A stretch of 64,000 bases of DNA, taken from Pseudomonas sp. Q1-7 (GTDB taxonomy: Bacteria > Pseudomonadota > Gammaproteobacteria > Pseudomonadales > Pseudomonadaceae). Where the stretch lies: NCBI RefSeq assembly GCF_028010285.1, contig NZ_CP116304.1:3054501-3118500 (forward strand), read 5' to 3'. Of the stretch, positions 44,148-58,226 are shown piece by piece. The stretch's first letter is position 1. Each line of letters starts with the position of its first letter. The notes below the pieces were generated by a model. It made no database searches. It had not been told where the DNA came from and saw only the letters and a list, made by a program, of their open reading frames with translations. Both the position numbers and the translations under genes were made by a program.

Positions 44148-44166
44148 GCGGGAAGCCCCGCAAACG

Positions 44167-44193
44167 AAAAAGCCCCGATCAACGGGGCTTTCT
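44167..44193. terminator. Rho-independent terminator between the small gene and tRNA-Ser
   Basis: AAAAAGCCCCG-ATCAA-CGGGGCTTTCTG hairpin. It may serve both the plus-strand small gene and the minus-strand tRNA. Confidence 0.8.
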
Positions 44194-44203
44194 GCAAGTC
44201 AGA

Positions 44204-44293
44204 TGGCGGAGGCGGTGAGATTCGAACTCACGGAAGGGTCTCCCCTTCGGCGGTTTTCAAGACCGCTGCCTTAAACCACTCGGCCACACCTCC
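44204..44293 (-). tRNA. tRNA-Ser (UGA anticodon)
   Basis: The 90-nt cloverleaf with encoded CCA; acceptor GGAGGTG/CGCCTCC; anticodon loop CTTGAAA; long variable arm CGAAGGGGAGACCCTTCCG; T-arm GAGTTCGAATCTC. Confidence 0.97.
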
Positions 44294-44418
44294 GCTTGCG
44301 CGGGGCGCCATAGTACCGAAACGCAACACGCTGTCAAACTCTTGCAATCGGCGCCTTTCGACCCTCTGTTATGATCCAGACTGACTCAGGTCACGGAAAC
44401 CATTTTGGGAGTGTCGCG

Positions 44419-45087
44419 ATGAACGAACAGAACTATGCCCTCAACCCTGCCCAGGTGGAGCAGCTGGAAGTCAGCCGCGTCCTGCGCAACACCTACGGAC
44501 TGCTGGCCCTGACCCTTGCGTTCAGTGGCCTGGTCGCCTATGCCGCCCAGCAGATGCGCGTGCCGTATCCCAGCATTTTCGTGGTGCTGATCGGTTTCTA
44601 CGGGTTGTTCTTCCTCACGGTGAAGCTGCGTGACTCGGCATGGGGGCTGGTATCCACCTTCGCCCTGACCGGTTTCATGGGTTACACCCTGGGCCCGATC
44701 CTCAACATGTACCTTGGCATGCCCAACGGCGGCGAGGTCGTGAGTTCGGCCTTCGCCATGACCGCTTTGGTGTTCTTCGGACTGTCCGCCTACGTACTGA
44801 CCACCCGTAAGGACATGAGCTTCCTCGGCGGCTTCATCACTGCAGGCTTCTTCGTATTGATCGGTGCCATGTTGGCCAGCTTCTTCTTCAACATCAGCGG
44901 CCTGCAACTGGCGATCAGTGCCGGCTTCGTGGTGTTCTCGTCGGTCTGCATCCTGTACCAGACCAGCGCCATCATCCACGGCGGCGAGCGCAACTACATC
45001 ATGGCCACCATCAGCCTGTATGTGTCCATCTACAACCTGTTCATCAGCCTGCTGCAATTGGTTGGCGTATTCAGCAGCGACGATTGA
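44419..45087 (+). CDS. Bax inhibitor-1/YccA family membrane protein (222 aa)
   Basis: ATG 44419 follows GGGAG. There are seven predicted membrane segments starting [14 protein letters not shown] and ending [13 protein letters not shown]. The conserved acidic/polar spots of the TMBIM family are seen in LRDSAWGL and [12 protein letters not shown]. In E. coli the homologue YccA inhibits FtsH; here it is the first gene of the conserved run to tusDCBE. A proton/calcium-leak role is suggested for the family. Confidence 0.93.
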   Translation: MNEQNYALNPAQVEQLEVSRVLRNTYGLLALTLAFSGLVAYAAQQMRVPYPSIFVVLIGFYGLFFLTVKLRDSAWGLVSTFALTGFMGYTLGPILNMYLGMPNGGEVVSSAFAMTALVFFGLSAYVLTTRKDMSFLGGFITAGFFVLIGAMLASFFFNISGLQLAISAGFVVFSSVCILYQTSAIIHGGERNYIMATISLYVSIYNLFISLLQLVGVFSSDD

Positions 45088-45109
45088 TCGCCAACCGCCT
45101 CCTCGGACT

Positions 45110-45132
45110 AGCCCGCTTCGGCGGGCTTTTTT
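45110..45132 (+). terminator. terminator after the YccA-like gene
   Basis: AGCCCGC-TTC-GGCGGGCTTTTTT hairpin followed by T run. Confidence 0.88.
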
Positions 45133-45201
45133 CTGTCCGGGCGGGCAAAAGAATGCGTCTGGCCGTATCATTCCTGCAGTGTTCCTTCCACCCGAGCGAC
45201 C

Positions 45202-45594
45202 ATGAAATTCGCCATCGCCCTGTTCGCCCCGCCCCATGCGCCCTCCTCTCGCCGCGCTCTGCGCTTCGCCGAGGCGTGCCTGGCAGGCGGCCATGAAATC
45301 GTCCGCCTGTTCTTCTATCAGGAGGGCGTGCACAGCGCGTCCGCCAACGTAGTCGCCCCCCAGGATGAGCTAGACCTCTCCGCCGAATGGAGCGACTTCG
45401 TACGCAAGCACCAGCTGGACGGCGTGGCCTGCATCGCCGCCGCCCTGCGTCGTGGTGTGCTGAACACGGAAGAAGCAAAGCGCTACGAACGCCCAGCCGC
45501 CAACCTGGCCGCAGGCTGGGACCTGTCCGGTCTGGGGCAATTGCACGAAGCGGTGCAGATGGCCGATCGACTGGTCAGCTTCGGAGGCAATTGA
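45202..45594 (+). CDS. tusD: sulfurtransferase TusD (130 aa)
   Basis: TusD accepts sulfur from TusA and passes it within the TusBCD hexamer to TusE for 2-thiouridine formation in tRNA. The catalytic Cys is in DGVACIAAALRRG. The N-terminus MKFAIALFAPPHAPSSRRAL is a DsrE-like fold. The start ATG 45202 is directly followed by tusC with one base between them. Confidence 0.96.
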   Translation: MKFAIALFAPPHAPSSRRALRFAEACLAGGHEIVRLFFYQEGVHSASANVVAPQDELDLSAEWSDFVRKHQLDGVACIAAALRRGVLNTEEAKRYERPAANLAAGWDLSGLGQLHEAVQMADRLVSFGGN

Positions 45595-45595
45595 C

Positions 45596-45952
45596 ATGAA
45601 ATCCATGCTGATCATCAGCCGTCAGGCACCCTGGAGCGGCCCCGGAGCCCGCGAGGCGCTGGATATCGCATTGGCAGGCGGCGCCTTCGACCTGCCTCTC
45701 GGCCTGCTGTTCCTCGACGACGGCGTGTTCCAACTGGCGGCCAGCCAGCAACCGGCAGCTCTCCAGCAGAAGGACCTGACCGCCAACCTGCAGGCCCTGC
45801 CACTGTTCGGCGTGGAGTCGCTCTACGCCTCCGCGCGCAGCCTGCAGGAACGCGGCCTGGACAGCACCGCGCTGAGCCTCGTGGCAGAAGTCCTCGACGA
45901 CCACGCACTGTCCGCCCTTATTGACCGATACGACCAGGTGCTCACGCTCTGA
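45596..45952 (+). CDS. tusC: sulfurtransferase complex subunit TusC (118 aa)
   Basis: DsrE/DsrF-like fold: SMLIISRQAPWSGPGAREAL then DLPLGLLFLDDGVFQLAA. It has no catalytic Cys, as usual for TusC. It overlaps tusB by one base. Confidence 0.95.
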   Translation: MKSMLIISRQAPWSGPGAREALDIALAGGAFDLPLGLLFLDDGVFQLAASQQPAALQQKDLTANLQALPLFGVESLYASARSLQERGLDSTALSLVAEVLDDHALSALIDRYDQVLTL

Positions 45953-46254
45953 TGGCCACCCTGCACATCCTTTCCCACTCCCCCTTCGCCGACAGCCGCC
46001 TGGGCAGTTGCCTGCGCTTGCTGGGACCGAATGACGGCCTGCTGCTCAGCGGTGATGCCGTCTACGCACTCCAACCGGCCAGCCTCGCCCGCCAGGCCCT
46101 TGAGCTGATGCCCGCCACTATCGCCTTGCACGCGCTCGCGGAGGACTTGCAGGCGCGCGCCCTGTCCGACCTGCCGGAGCGTGTGAACGCAGTGGACTAC
46201 CCGGCCTTCGTCGAGCTCTGCTGCCACTACGACAAGGTGAACAGCTGGCTATGA
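45952..46254 (+). CDS. tusB: sulfurtransferase complex subunit TusB (100 aa)
   Basis: DsrH-like protein: MATLHILSHSPFADSRLGSC, GLLLSGDAVYAL, ALHALAEDLQARAL, ending SW L. TusB completes the TusBCD complex. It overlaps tusE by four bases. Confidence 0.95.
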   Translation: MATLHILSHSPFADSRLGSCLRLLGPNDGLLLSGDAVYALQPASLARQALELMPATIALHALAEDLQARALSDLPERVNAVDYPAFVELCCHYDKVNSWL

Positions 46255-46586
46255 GCGAATTGCTGATCGACGGCCACACCATTCCGCTGGATAAGGACGG
46301 TTATCTCCAGGAGTTGGGCGACTGGAGCCCCACGGTGGCCCATGCACTGGCCGCACGCGAAGAGCTTGAACTGCTGCCGGAACACTGGGAAATCCTTGAC
46401 CTGCTGCGGGACTTCTATACGGAGTTCCAGCTCTCCCCGGCCAACCGCCCACTGGTCAAGTACGTGGCGCTCAAACTCGGCCCGGAGAAGGGCAACAGCC
46501 TACACCTCAACCGCCTGTTCAAGGGCGCGCCGGCGAAGCTTGCGGCCAAGCTCGCCGGGCTGCCGAAACCGACCAATTGCCTATGA
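46251..46586 (+). CDS. tusE: sulfur carrier TusE (DsrC-like, 111 aa)
   Basis: TusE takes sulfur from TusD and hands it to MnmA. The DsrC-like fold includes DKDGYLQELGDWSP, HWEILDLLRDFYTEFQLSP and the conserved C-terminal Cys in KPTNCL. It overlaps the next gene by four bases. Confidence 0.97.
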   Translation: MSELLIDGHTIPLDKDGYLQELGDWSPTVAHALAAREELELLPEHWEILDLLRDFYTEFQLSPANRPLVKYVALKLGPEKGNSLHLNRLFKGAPAKLAAKLAGLPKPTNCL

Positions 46587-47566
46587 ATCTCGTCACCCCA
46601 CCGGAACACCCCTTCGCCCAGTTCGTGCGCATCCTTGGCAAAGGCAAGCGCGGCGCCCGCAACATGACCCGCGAGGAAGCCCGTGACGCCTTGGGCATGC
46701 TTCTCGACGGCAAAGTGGAAGATACCCAGCTCGGCGCCTTTCTCATGCTGCTGCGGCACAAGGAGGAGAATGCCGAGGAGCTGGCGGGCTTCACCGAGGC
46801 CTTCCGGCTGCGCAATCCGGCGCCGGCGATCGCCGTCGACCTCGACTGGCCGAGCTACGCCGGCAAGAAGCGCCACCTGCCCTGGTATCTGCTAGCCGCC
46901 AAGGCCCTGGCCGACAGTGGCGTGCGCATTCTGCTGCATGGCGGAGGCGCCCATACCGCCGGCCGGCTGTACACCGAGCAACTGCTGGAGTTGCTGGATA
47001 TTCCGCTCTGCCAGGACTGGGAGCAGGTCGCCGTTGCGCTCGACGAGCACCAGTTGGCCTTCATTCCGCTGGGCGCCTGGGCGCCGCAATTGCAGCGGAT
47101 GATCGATCTGCGCAACACCCTCGGCCTGCGCTCTCCCATCCACTCCCTGGCGCGCATCCTGAATCCCCTGGGTGCTCGCTGTGGCCTGCAGAGCATTTTC
47201 CACCCCGGCTACCAGGCCGAGCACCGCGAAGCCAGCCGCCTGCTCGGCGATCACGCCATTGTCATCAAAGGCGAAGGCGGCGAGATCGAGGTGAACCCTG
47301 ACGCCGCCTGTCATCTGTACGGCACCCTCGACGGAGAGGCCTGGGACGAGGAATGGCCGGCGCTCTCCGCGCTCCGCCACGTGAAGCCGGATCGCCTGGA
47401 CGCCGGTCGACTCGTGGACGTCTGGCGCGGTGAATCCGGGGACGATTATGGTCAGTTGGCCGTGATCGCCACCATGGCGCTCGCCCTTCGTGGCCTTGGC
47501 CTGGAGCGCGAACAGGCCTTCGGGGAGGCCCGGCGTCGCTGGAGCGAACGAAAAACATCAGATTGA
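46583..47566 (+). CDS. YbiB-like (TrpD2) phosphoribosyltransferase-fold protein (327 aa)
   Basis: The start ATG 46583 overlaps the tusE stop. The N-terminal helical domain (FAQFVRILGKGKRGARNMTR, EDTQLGAFLMLLRHKEENAE) and the large domain (SGVRILLHGGGAHTAGRLYT, GEGGEIEVNPDAA) resemble anthranilate phosphoribosyltransferase, but the phosphoribosyl pyrophosphate loop is altered. The E. coli homologue YbiB binds DNA and is LexA-linked. It is coupled to the tus genes by overlap; the functional reason is unknown. Confidence 0.88.
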   Translation: MNLVTPPEHPFAQFVRILGKGKRGARNMTREEARDALGMLLDGKVEDTQLGAFLMLLRHKEENAEELAGFTEAFRLRNPAPAIAVDLDWPSYAGKKRHLPWYLLAAKALADSGVRILLHGGGAHTAGRLYTEQLLELLDIPLCQDWEQVAVALDEHQLAFIPLGAWAPQLQRMIDLRNTLGLRSPIHSLARILNPLGARCGLQSIFHPGYQAEHREASRLLGDHAIVIKGEGGEIEVNPDAACHLYGTLDGEAWDEEWPALSALRHVKPDRLDAGRLVDVWRGESGDDYGQLAVIATMALALRGLGLEREQAFGEARRRWSERKTSD

Positions 47567-47653
47567 TCGATAATTAAAGCCACGAATTTGCGCCTTTTCA
47601 TCGATAGAACGCCGATAGACTGGTCAACACCCCCCTTTTTCTGGAGACCGAGC

Positions 47654-48667
47654 ATGGGCCTGTTGATCGATGGCAAGTGGCATGACCAGTGGTACGACAC
47701 AGCCAAGGATGGACGCTTCCAGCGTGAAAGCGCGCGCCGACGGAACTGGATCACCGTCGACGGGAACCCTGGCCCCTCAGGCGCAGGTGGCTTTCCCGCC
47801 GCCGCCGGTCGCTACCATCTTTATGTCTCCCTGGCCTGCCCCTGGGCCCATCGCACTCTGATCTTCCGCAAGTTGAAGGGCCTGGAATCGCTGATCGACG
47901 TGTCGGTGGTGAGCTGGCTCATGCTCGAGCAGGGCTGGACCTTCGACCGACAGTACGGCTCCAGCGGCGACACGCTGGACGGACTGACCTACCTGCACCA
48001 GCGCTACACCCTGGACAGCCCTGACTACAGTGGACGGGTCACGGTGCCCCTGCTGTGGGACAAGCAGACCGGCCGCATCGTCAGCAACGAATCGTCCGAG
48101 ATCATCCGGATGTTCAACAGCGCCTTCGACCACCTCACCGGCAATCGCCTAGACCTCTATCCGGAAGCCCTGCGCGCCGACATCAACGCGCTCAATGAGC
48201 GCATCTACCCCGCGATCAACAACGGTGTGTATCGCGCCGGCTTCGCCACCACCCAGGATGCATACGAAGAAGCCTTCCACGCCCTGTTCGACGAACTGGA
48301 TCAGTTGAACGCCCTGCTGGAAACGCGGCGCTACCTGACCGGCGAGCGGATCACCGAAGCGGACTGGCGCCTGTTCACCACCTTGATCCGCTTCGACGCC
48401 GTGTACCACGGGCACTTCAAGTGCAACTTGCGTCGCCTGGAAGATTACCCGCAGCTGTCAGGCTGGCTGCGCGAGCTGTACCAATGGCCGGGAGTGGCGG
48501 AGACGGTGAATTTCACTCACATCAAGCACCACTACTACGCCAGTCATCGCACCATCAACCCGACCGGCGTGGTGCCGCTGGGCCCGGCACAGGACTTCAA
48601 CCGGCCGCACGGCCGTGGTCACCTGAAAGCGCTGGCGGAGGCACGGCAGGATCAGACGCCCGCCTGA
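47654..48667 (+). CDS. glutathionyl-hydroquinone reductase, GST Xi class (337 aa)
   Basis: GGAG precedes ATG 47654. The catalytic Cys is in [12 protein letters not shown]; the N-terminal [15 protein letters not shown] and C-terminal domain ([20 protein letters not shown]) fit the YqjG/PcpF family. It reduces glutathionyl-quinones using glutathione. It overlaps the convergent cysG gene by 16 bases at the 3' end. Confidence 0.93.
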   Translation: MGLLIDGKWHDQWYDTAKDGRFQRESARRRNWITVDGNPGPSGAGGFPAAAGRYHLYVSLACPWAHRTLIFRKLKGLESLIDVSVVSWLMLEQGWTFDRQYGSSGDTLDGLTYLHQRYTLDSPDYSGRVTVPLLWDKQTGRIVSNESSEIIRMFNSAFDHLTGNRLDLYPEALRADINALNERIYPAINNGVYRAGFATTQDAYEEAFHALFDELDQLNALLETRRYLTGERITEADWRLFTTLIRFDAVYHGHFKCNLRRLEDYPQLSGWLRELYQWPGVAETVNFTHIKHHYYASHRTINPTGVVPLGPAQDFNRPHGRGHLKALAEARQDQTPA

Positions 48668-50046
48668 TCGCCCTCGAACCAGGCCAGCTTGTCGCGCAGG
48701 GTCACCACCTCGCCGACGATCACCAGGGTGGGCGCGTGCACTTCGTGCTCGGCGACCAGTTCCGGCAAGTTGGCGAGGGTGCCGGTGAAAACTCGCTGGT
48801 GGCTGGTGGTGCCTTGCTGCACCAGCGCTGCGGGAGTTTCAGCGGCGCGGCCATGCTTGATCAGCTGCTCGCAGATCATCGGCAGGCCGACCAACCCCAT
48901 GTAGAACACCAGCGTCTGTCCCGGCGCCACCAGATCACCCCAGGGCAGGTCGCAGCTGCCATCTTTCAGGTGGCCGGTCACGAAACGCACCGACTGCGCG
49001 TAGTCGCGGTGGGTCAGCGGAATGCCGGCATAGGCGGAGCAGCCCGAAGCGGCGGTAATGCCCGGCACCACCTGGAACGGAATGCCATTGGCCGCCAGTT
49101 CTTCGATCTCCTCGCCGCCCCGGCCAAAGATGAACGGATCACCGCCCTTAAGGCGCAACACACGCTTGCCCAGCTGGGCCTGCTCGATCAGCAGACGATT
49201 GATCTCATCCTGCGGCAACGCATGGTCGGCGCGACGCTTGCCGACGTAGATGCGTTCGGCATCACGGCGACAGAGCTCGATGATCGGGGGCGCCACCAGA
49301 CGGTCGTACAGCACCACATCGGCCTGCTGCATCAGGCGCAACGCCCGGAAGGTCAGGAGGTCGGGATCGCCCGGACCGGCCCCCACCAGATAGACCTCGC
49401 CCAAGGCTTTGGGCGCACCTCCGGCGACACGCTCGGCCAGCAGGCGCTCGGCCTCGGCGCCCTGCCCCGCGAGCATGCGCTCGGCAATCGGCCCCTGGAA
49501 CACCTCCTCCCAGAACACCCGGCGTTGCTGTACATCCGGTAGCAACGCTTTCACCTGGTGACGAAACCTTTTCGCGAGACCGGCCAACTGGCCGTAGGCG
49601 GCGGGAATCCAGGTCTCGATCTTGGCACGGATCAACCGAGCCAGGACCGGGGCGTCCCCGGCGCTGGAGACCGCAACGATCAGTGGCGAACGATCCACGA
49701 TGGCGGGAAAGATCACGCTGCAGAGCTTCGGCGCATCCACCACGTTGACCGGAATGCCCCGCGCCTGGGCCTGGGCGGAAACCAGTGCATTCAACGCCTG
49801 GTCGTCACTGGCTGCGATCACCAGCAGAGAGGCATCGAGGTCGGCCGCCTGGTAGCCGCGCAGGAAGGATTCGCCACCGCTCTGCGCAACCATCTCCAGC
49901 AACTGGGGCTCGATTTCGGGCGCCACTACCCGCAGGCACGCACCGGCATCCGCCAGCAGGCGCGCCTTGCGCAGGGCCACTTCGCCCCCACCGACCACGA
50001 GCACCTGGCGCCCTTGTAGATTGTGGAACAGCGGGAGGAAATCCAT
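48652..50046 (-). CDS. cysG: siroheme synthase CysG (464 aa)
   Basis: A fusion enzyme. The N-terminal dehydrogenase/ferrochelatase domain has the NAD motif [17 protein letters not shown] and central [15 protein letters not shown]. The C-terminal uroporphyrinogen III methyltransferase domain begins [20 protein letters not shown] and has [16 protein letters not shown] and [20 protein letters not shown]. It converts uroporphyrinogen III to siroheme for sulfite and nitrite reductases. Start at ATG 50046 gives the normal N-terminus. It is upstream of serS. Confidence 0.97.
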   Translation of the reverse strand: MDFLPLFHNLQGRQVLVVGGGEVALRKARLLADAGACLRVVAPEIEPQLLEMVAQSGGESFLRGYQAADLDASLLVIAASDDQALNALVSAQAQARGIPVNVVDAPKLCSVIFPAIVDRSPLIVAVSSAGDAPVLARLIRAKIETWIPAAYGQLAGLAKRFRHQVKALLPDVQQRRVFWEEVFQGPIAERMLAGQGAEAERLLAERVAGGAPKALGEVYLVGAGPGDPDLLTFRALRLMQQADVVLYDRLVAPPIIELCRRDAERIYVGKRRADHALPQDEINRLLIEQAQLGKRVLRLKGGDPFIFGRGGEEIEELAANGIPFQVVPGITAASGCSAYAGIPLTHRDYAQSVRFVTGHLKDGSCDLPWGDLVAPGQTLVFYMGLVGLPMICEQLIKHGRAAETPAALVQQGTTSHQRVFTGTLANLPELVAEHEVHAPTLVIVGEVVTLRDKLAWFEGDQAGV

Positions 50047-50164
50047 AGCAGCGCCTTCTAGCAATAACGTGGAGATGGAGCTTGAACGGTCACCGCCCGC
50101 GTGCAGCCGAGCTGCGACGCGGGCGGTGGGCCTTCCATTGCCCCTGTCGGGCAGGGAGCGGCAA

Positions 50165-51832
<1,668 letters not shown>

Positions 51833-51836
<4 letters not shown>

Positions 51837-53158
51837 GGCTTTCTCCGCTGCCAGCGGCTGTTGTGGTCGAGATTTTTCAGGTGCTGAAGCTTGTCACTGA
51901 TCTTCAGTTCCAGGCCACGGGGCACCGGCTGGTAGTACCGGCGCGGCTCCAACTGTTCGGGGAAGTAGTCCTCCCCCGCCGCGTAGGCGTCCGGTTCGTC
52001 GTGGGCGTAGCGGTACTCCTCGCCATAGCCCAACTGCTTCATCAGCTTGGTGGGCGCATTACGCAGGTGCAACGGCACTTCCAGGGAGCCATTCTCGGCG
52101 GCGTCCCGCATGGCCGCCTTAAACGCCATGTAGACGGCGTTGCTCTTCGGCGCGCAGGCCAGGTAGGTGATGGCCTGCGCGACGGCCAGTTCGCCCTCGG
52201 GGCTGCCCAGGCGCTCCTGAACGTCCCAGGCCGACAGGCACAAGCTCAAGGCGCGCGGGTCGGCGTTGCCGATATCCTCACTGGCCATGCGCACCACGCG
52301 GCGGGCGATATAGAGCGGGTCGCAGCCGCCGTCGAGCATTCGCGCATACCAGTAGAGCGCAGCGTCCGGGTCGGAGCCGCGCACCGACTTGTGCAGGGCC
52401 GATATCTGGTCATAGAAGGCTTCGCCGCCCTTGTCGAAACGACGGCGGCTGTCGCCCAGCAGGTTCTGCAGCAGTTCGGCACCGATCTCGTCACCATCCT
52501 CGGCGAGGTCCGCAGCGTTTTCCAGCAGGTTGAGCAGGCGCCGACCATCGCCATCGGCCGCCGCCATCAGGATCGCGAAGCTCTCTTCCGGCAGGCTCAG
52601 TTTGCGCCTGCCAAGGCCTTTGTCCTCGTTCAGCGCACGGGCCACGAGCTTGCGAAGCGCCGCCTCGTCGAGACTTTTCAGCACATAGACGCGGGCTCGG
52701 GACAGCAGTGCGTTGTTGAGCTCGAAGGATGGGTTCTCGGTGGTGGCGCCGATGAAGATCAGAGTGCCGTCTTCCACATAGGGCAGAAAGGCGTCCTGCT
52801 GGGACTTGTTGAAACGGTGCACCTCGTCCACGAACAGGATGGTCCGGCGCCCGTACTGCGCCGCCTGCTGCTTGGCCACCTCCACCGACTGACGGATTTC
52901 CTTCACCCCGGACAGCACCGCCGAGATGGTTTCGAAGTGGGCATCGGTGACCTGCGCCAGCAGCCTGGCAAGTGTGGTCTTGCCCACCCCGGGCGGCCCC
53001 CAGAAGATCATCGAATGCAGTGCGCCCTGCTCAAGGGCCTCGCGCAGGGGCTTGCCTGGCGCCAGGAGGTGCTCCTGCCCCACGTACTCATCCAGGCCGG
53101 TGGCGCGAAGACGCGCCGCCAGGGGCTGGGCGATGGGTTCGGAGCGGAAGAGATCCAT
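51833..53158 (-). CDS. rarA: replication-associated recombination protein RarA/MgsA (441 aa)
   Basis: A clamp-loader-like AAA+ ATPase acting at stalled forks. The Walker A is [11 protein letters not shown], Walker [11 protein letters not shown], sensor 1 [12 protein letters not shown] and the sensor 2/lid region with the C-terminal tetramer domain ([20 protein letters not shown]). It is coupled to crcB by overlap and follows lolA with a 12-base gap. Confidence 0.97.
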
Positions 53159-53170
53159 GGGCGTTGCAGC

Positions 53171-53797
53171 TTATTCCTGGATGACGTCGGCGCCTTCCGG
53201 GATCTTGAAAGTGAACTGCGCGGCGTCGATGGCCTGGTTCATCTTGACCCCGAGGAAGAGGATATTGGTGCGCTGGCCGACGCTGTCGATCAACTGCATG
53301 TCATTGATCACACCGTTGCGGAACGACAGCCGCAGGGTGTCGAACAGGGTGTCCTTGGCCTTCGGCTTGAGGATGAAGTCGACCACATCGCCGCCTTCCT
53401 TGTGGGTGATGTCGAAGTTCTCGCTGATCTCCGAGACATCGCCGGAGAGCAGCAGCGCCGGAGTATGGGTGAGGCGCTGGTCCAGGGTCTGGATGGTGAC
53501 CTGCTGCAAATCCGGGTCGTAAAGCCAGACCTTCTGGCCGTCGGAGACCAGCAGTTGCTCCATGGGCGCGTCGGTATGCCAGCGGAACAGGCCCGGACGC
53601 TTCAACGACAACTCGCCGGAGGTTTCCTGCAGCTGGGTGCCGGAACCATCCAGCGTCAGTTGGGAAAAGCGGCCGCTGATGGTCTGGGCCTTGTTAAGCA
53701 TTTCGGTCAGGCGGCCGATGGCAACCTTGTCGTCGGCCTGGGCATTGAGCGCCGCCAGGCCCAGAACGGCCAGCATCAGCATGCGGATCAGTCGCAT
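53171..53797 (-). CDS. lolA: outer-membrane lipoprotein carrier protein LolA (208 aa)
   Basis: GAGGA precedes ATG 53797. The signal peptide [15 protein letters not shown] is cleaved before DDKVAIGRL. The half-barrel fold shows [35 protein letters not shown] and [11 protein letters not shown]. LolA carries lipoproteins across the periplasm from LolCDE to LolB. Confidence 0.97.
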   Translation of the reverse strand: MRLIRMLMLAVLGLAALNAQADDKVAIGRLTEMLNKAQTISGRFSQLTLDGSGTQLQETSGELSLKRPGLFRWHTDAPMEQLLVSDGQKVWLYDPDLQQVTIQTLDQRLTHTPALLLSGDVSEISENFDITHKEGGDVVDFILKPKAKDTLFDTLRLSFRNGVINDMQLIDSVGQRTNILFLGVKMNQAIDAAQFTFKIPEGADVIQE

Positions 53798-53826
53798 GGA
53801 AATCCTCGTCAAAAATCCGTTTCGGG

Positions 53827-56238
53827 TCAGTCTCGCACCGGTGCCGGCGCGATCACCTCACGCGACCCGTTGCCGTTCATGGGGCTTACCACCCCGGCCA
53901 TTTCCATCGCCTCGATCATGCGCGCGGCGCGGTTGTAGCCAATCTTCAGTTTGCGCTGTACCGCGGAGATCGAGGCGCGGCGGCTCTCCAACACGAAGCG
54001 CACGGCCTCGTCATAGAGCGGATCGTCTTCACTGCCTTCGCCGCCACCTTCACCGCCTTCGCCACCGCCGAAGGAACCGCCACCGCCCTCTTCCACGCCC
54101 GCGAGGATGTCCTCGATGTAGTCAGGGGCACCGCGCAGCTTCCAGGCCTCTACCACGCGATGGACTTCGTCGTCAGATACGAAGGCGCCATGCACGCGAA
54201 TCGGCAGGCCGGTGCCCGGCGGCAGGTAGAGCATGTCGCCATGGCCCAGCAACTGCTCGGCGCCCCCCTGGTCGAGGATGGTGCGCGAGTCGATCTTGCT
54301 GGAAACCTGGAACGCCATGCGGGTCGGAATGTTGGCCTTGATCAGGCCGGTGATCACATCCACCGAGGGACGCTGGGTGGCGAGGATCAAGTGGATACCG
54401 GCCGCACGGGCCTTCTGGGCGATACGGGCGATCAGTTCTTCGACCTTCTTGCCAACGATCATCATCATGTCGGCGAACTCGTCGACGACAACCACGATGG
54501 TGGGCAGGGTCTTCAGCAGCGGCGCCTCGTCCTCCATGCTTTCGCGGCGGTACAGCGGGTCGGTCAGCGGCGTACCGGCTTCCTCGGCGTCCTTCACCTT
54601 GCGGTTGAAGCCCGCCAGGTTGCGCACCCCCATGGCCGCCATCAGCTTGTAGCGCCGCTCCATCTCGGCGACGCTCCAACGCAAGGCATTGGCGGCCTCC
54701 TTCATGTCGGTGACCACTGGGCAGAGCAGGTGTGGAATGCCCTCGTAAATGGAGAGTTCCAACATCTTCGGGTCGATCATGATCATCCGCGCCTGCTCGG
54801 GCGTGGACTTGAAGAGGATCGACAGGATCATCGCGTTCACCCCCACCGACTTACCGGAGCCGGTGGTGCCGGCCACCAACAGGTGGGGCATCTTGGCCAG
54901 GTCGGTGATGATAGGTTTGCCGCCAATGTCGTGGCCCAGGGCCAGGGTGACCGGCGACTTGGCCTCGTCGTACTCGGAGGACGAAAGCACCTCGGAGAAG
55001 CGCACGATCTGTCGATCCTCGTTGGGAATCTCGATGCCGACCGTGGTCTTGCCGGGGATCACCTCCACCACGCGAACGCTGATCACCGCCAGGGAACGGG
55101 CCAGGTCCTTCGCCAGATTGGAGATGCGGCTGACCTTGACACCAGCGGCCGGCTGGATTTCGAAGCGGGTGATGACCGGCCCCGGGTGGACCGACTCCAC
55201 CAAGACCTCGACGCCGAACTCCTTCAGCTTGATTTCCAGCAGGCGGGACATCGCCTCGAGGGATTCCGGCGAAAAGCTCTTCTGCTTCTTCTCGGCCACA
55301 TCGAGAATGGAAATGGGCGGCAAAGTGCCCTCGACGGCCGTGTCGACGAAGAGCGGCGCCTGCTTTTCCTTCTGCACACGTTTGCTCGGCTCGGCCGGTT
55401 TCGGCGGCGGCGGCGGCGCAATGACCGGAGCGGGACGTTTCTCGCGTTCGGTCATGTGCTTGGCCAGCGACTCTTCGCGCTCGATCAGGCGCTCCTTGAC
55501 CTTGGCCTGTTCGCGGCGGTCTGCCACCACCGGCGCGGCGACCTCGTTCACCCGTACATCCACTTCACGCAGTTTGGCCACCAGCTGCTTGCGCTCGAGG
55601 CGCGCGCTCCACCAGCGGTTGACCGCATTCTGGATGAGTTCGAAGAGGTCCAGGGTGATCTTGCCGGTCAAGTCCATCACCTTGAACCAGGACAGGTCGG
55701 TGAACACCGTCAGGCCGAACAGGAATAGCGCAAAGAACAGCAGCGTACTGCCTTGTACATTGAGGGCATTGACGGCCAGGTGGCTGAGGCTCTCGCCCAG
55801 GGCGCCACCGGAGGACGCCGGCAGCCCCGCGTGGTCCTGGAAGTGGATATCGGCCAGCGCGGCACCAGAGAGCACCAGGAAAACCAGGCCGATCAGGCGC
55901 CAGGAGAACAGCCAACCACTCCAGTCGATGGGGTCGTGACGGTGGCGGAAGACCTGCAAGGTCTTGATCGCCAGCAACAGCGGAAAGACATAGGCGAAGT
56001 AGCCGAGAGCCATGAACAGGATATCGGCAAACCAGGCGCCAAGGCGGCCCGCCGCGTTCTGCACCTGCTCCACATCGCTGTTGTGGGTCCAGCCCGGATC
56101 GGAAGAGTCGTAGGTGAGCAGCGCCATCCACAAATAGAGACAAACGGCGCCCAGCGCGATCAACGCACCTTCCTTGAGGCGATAATGCAATTGCTGGCGC
56201 CAGACAGGGGTCTGGGCTCTGGTCGTGGAATTCTTCAA
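53827..56238 (-). CDS. ftsK: DNA translocase FtsK (803 aa)
   Basis: TTG start at 56238 ([20 protein letters not shown]) by comparison with relatives. Four membrane segments lie in the first 200 residues, then a charged linker with a Pro-rich part ([16 protein letters not shown]). The motor has Walker [11 protein letters not shown] and Walker [13 protein letters not shown]. The C-terminal winged gamma domain ([29 protein letters not shown]) recognises KOPS. A Gly-rich spacer lies before it. FtsK couples division to dimer resolution. Confidence 0.97.
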   Translation of the reverse strand: MKNSTTRAQTPVWRQQLHYRLKEGALIALGAVCLYLWMALLTYDSSDPGWTHNSDVEQVQNAAGRLGAWFADILFMALGYFAYVFPLLLAIKTLQVFRHRHDPIDWSGWLFSWRLIGLVFLVLSGAALADIHFQDHAGLPASSGGALGESLSHLAVNALNVQGSTLLFFALFLFGLTVFTDLSWFKVMDLTGKITLDLFELIQNAVNRWWSARLERKQLVAKLREVDVRVNEVAAPVVADRREQAKVKERLIEREESLAKHMTEREKRPAPVIAPPPPPKPAEPSKRVQKEKQAPLFVDTAVEGTLPPISILDVAEKKQKSFSPESLEAMSRLLEIKLKEFGVEVLVESVHPGPVITRFEIQPAAGVKVSRISNLAKDLARSLAVISVRVVEVIPGKTTVGIEIPNEDRQIVRFSEVLSSSEYDEAKSPVTLALGHDIGGKPIITDLAKMPHLLVAGTTGSGKSVGVNAMILSILFKSTPEQARMIMIDPKMLELSIYEGIPHLLCPVVTDMKEAANALRWSVAEMERRYKLMAAMGVRNLAGFNRKVKDAEEAGTPLTDPLYRRESMEDEAPLLKTLPTIVVVVDEFADMMMIVGKKVEELIARIAQKARAAGIHLILATQRPSVDVITGLIKANIPTRMAFQVSSKIDSRTILDQGGAEQLLGHGDMLYLPPGTGLPIRVHGAFVSDDEVHRVVEAWKLRGAPDYIEDILAGVEEGGGGSFGGGEGGEGGGEGSEDDPLYDEAVRFVLESRRASISAVQRKLKIGYNRAARMIEAMEMAGVVSPMNGNGSREVIAPAPVRD

Positions 56239-57454
<1,216 letters not shown>

Positions 57455-57491
57455 CAGGCAAGGCGGGCCCACCGGCCCGCCCTCCCCTCCC

Positions 57492-58172
57492 ATGCTCACT
57501 TGGCTGCAACGCGACTCCCTCGACTTCCCCCCTCTTGGGCGTGCCCTGCACGAACCCAACGGCCTGCTTGCCGCCGGCGGCGACCTTTCCCCCGAGCGAC
57601 TGATTAGGGCCTACCGCCACGGCTGCTTCCCCTGGTACCAGGAAGGCCAACCCATCCTCTGGTGGTCACCAGACCCGCGCACCGTGCTAACCCCCCAGGA
57701 AATCCACATCTCCCGCAGCCTCGCCAAGCAGTTGCGCCAGCAGCGCTTCCGGGTGACTTTCGACCAGGCCTTCGGAGCCGTCATCGAAGGCTGTGCCGGC
57801 CCTCGCAACTACACCGACGGCACCTGGATCACTCCCGCGATGCAAGCCGCCTACGTCGAACTACACAATCGCGGCGTAGCGCACTCCGTCGAGGTCTGGA
57901 AGGACGACGAACTCGTTGGCGGTCTGTACGGACTGGCCATGGGCAAGCTGTTTTTCGGCGAATCCATGTTCAGTCGAGCCAGCAACGCCTCCAAGATCGG
58001 CTTCGCCACGCTGGTGCAGCACCTCCATCAGTGGGGCTTCGTCCTGATCGACTGCCAGATGCCCACCCAACACCTGCAAAGTTTCGGCGCGCGCACCATC
58101 AGCCGGGAAAAATTCTCCCGCTACCTGCAGCTCTACCTGGACCAGCCGAACGTCGCTGACTGGATCGCCTAG
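57492..58172 (+). CDS. aat: leucyl/phenylalanyl-tRNA-protein transferase (226 aa)
   Basis: The family motif [20 protein letters not shown] and [20 protein letters not shown] are present, with [20 protein letters not shown] and the C-terminal [14 protein letters not shown]. It attaches Leu/Phe to N-terminal Lys/Arg, creating N-degrons for ClpS-ClpAP. ATG 57492 gives the normal length. Confidence 0.97.
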   Translation: MLTWLQRDSLDFPPLGRALHEPNGLLAAGGDLSPERLIRAYRHGCFPWYQEGQPILWWSPDPRTVLTPQEIHISRSLAKQLRQQRFRVTFDQAFGAVIEGCAGPRNYTDGTWITPAMQAAYVELHNRGVAHSVEVWKDDELVGGLYGLAMGKLFFGESMFSRASNASKIGFATLVQHLHQWGFVLIDCQMPTQHLQSFGARTISREKFSRYLQLYLDQPNVADWIA

Positions 58173-58226
58173 GCGAGCCCCGCAGGCTGACATACACTTG
58201 CTGAAGGGTTCTCCGGGGGTTGATTC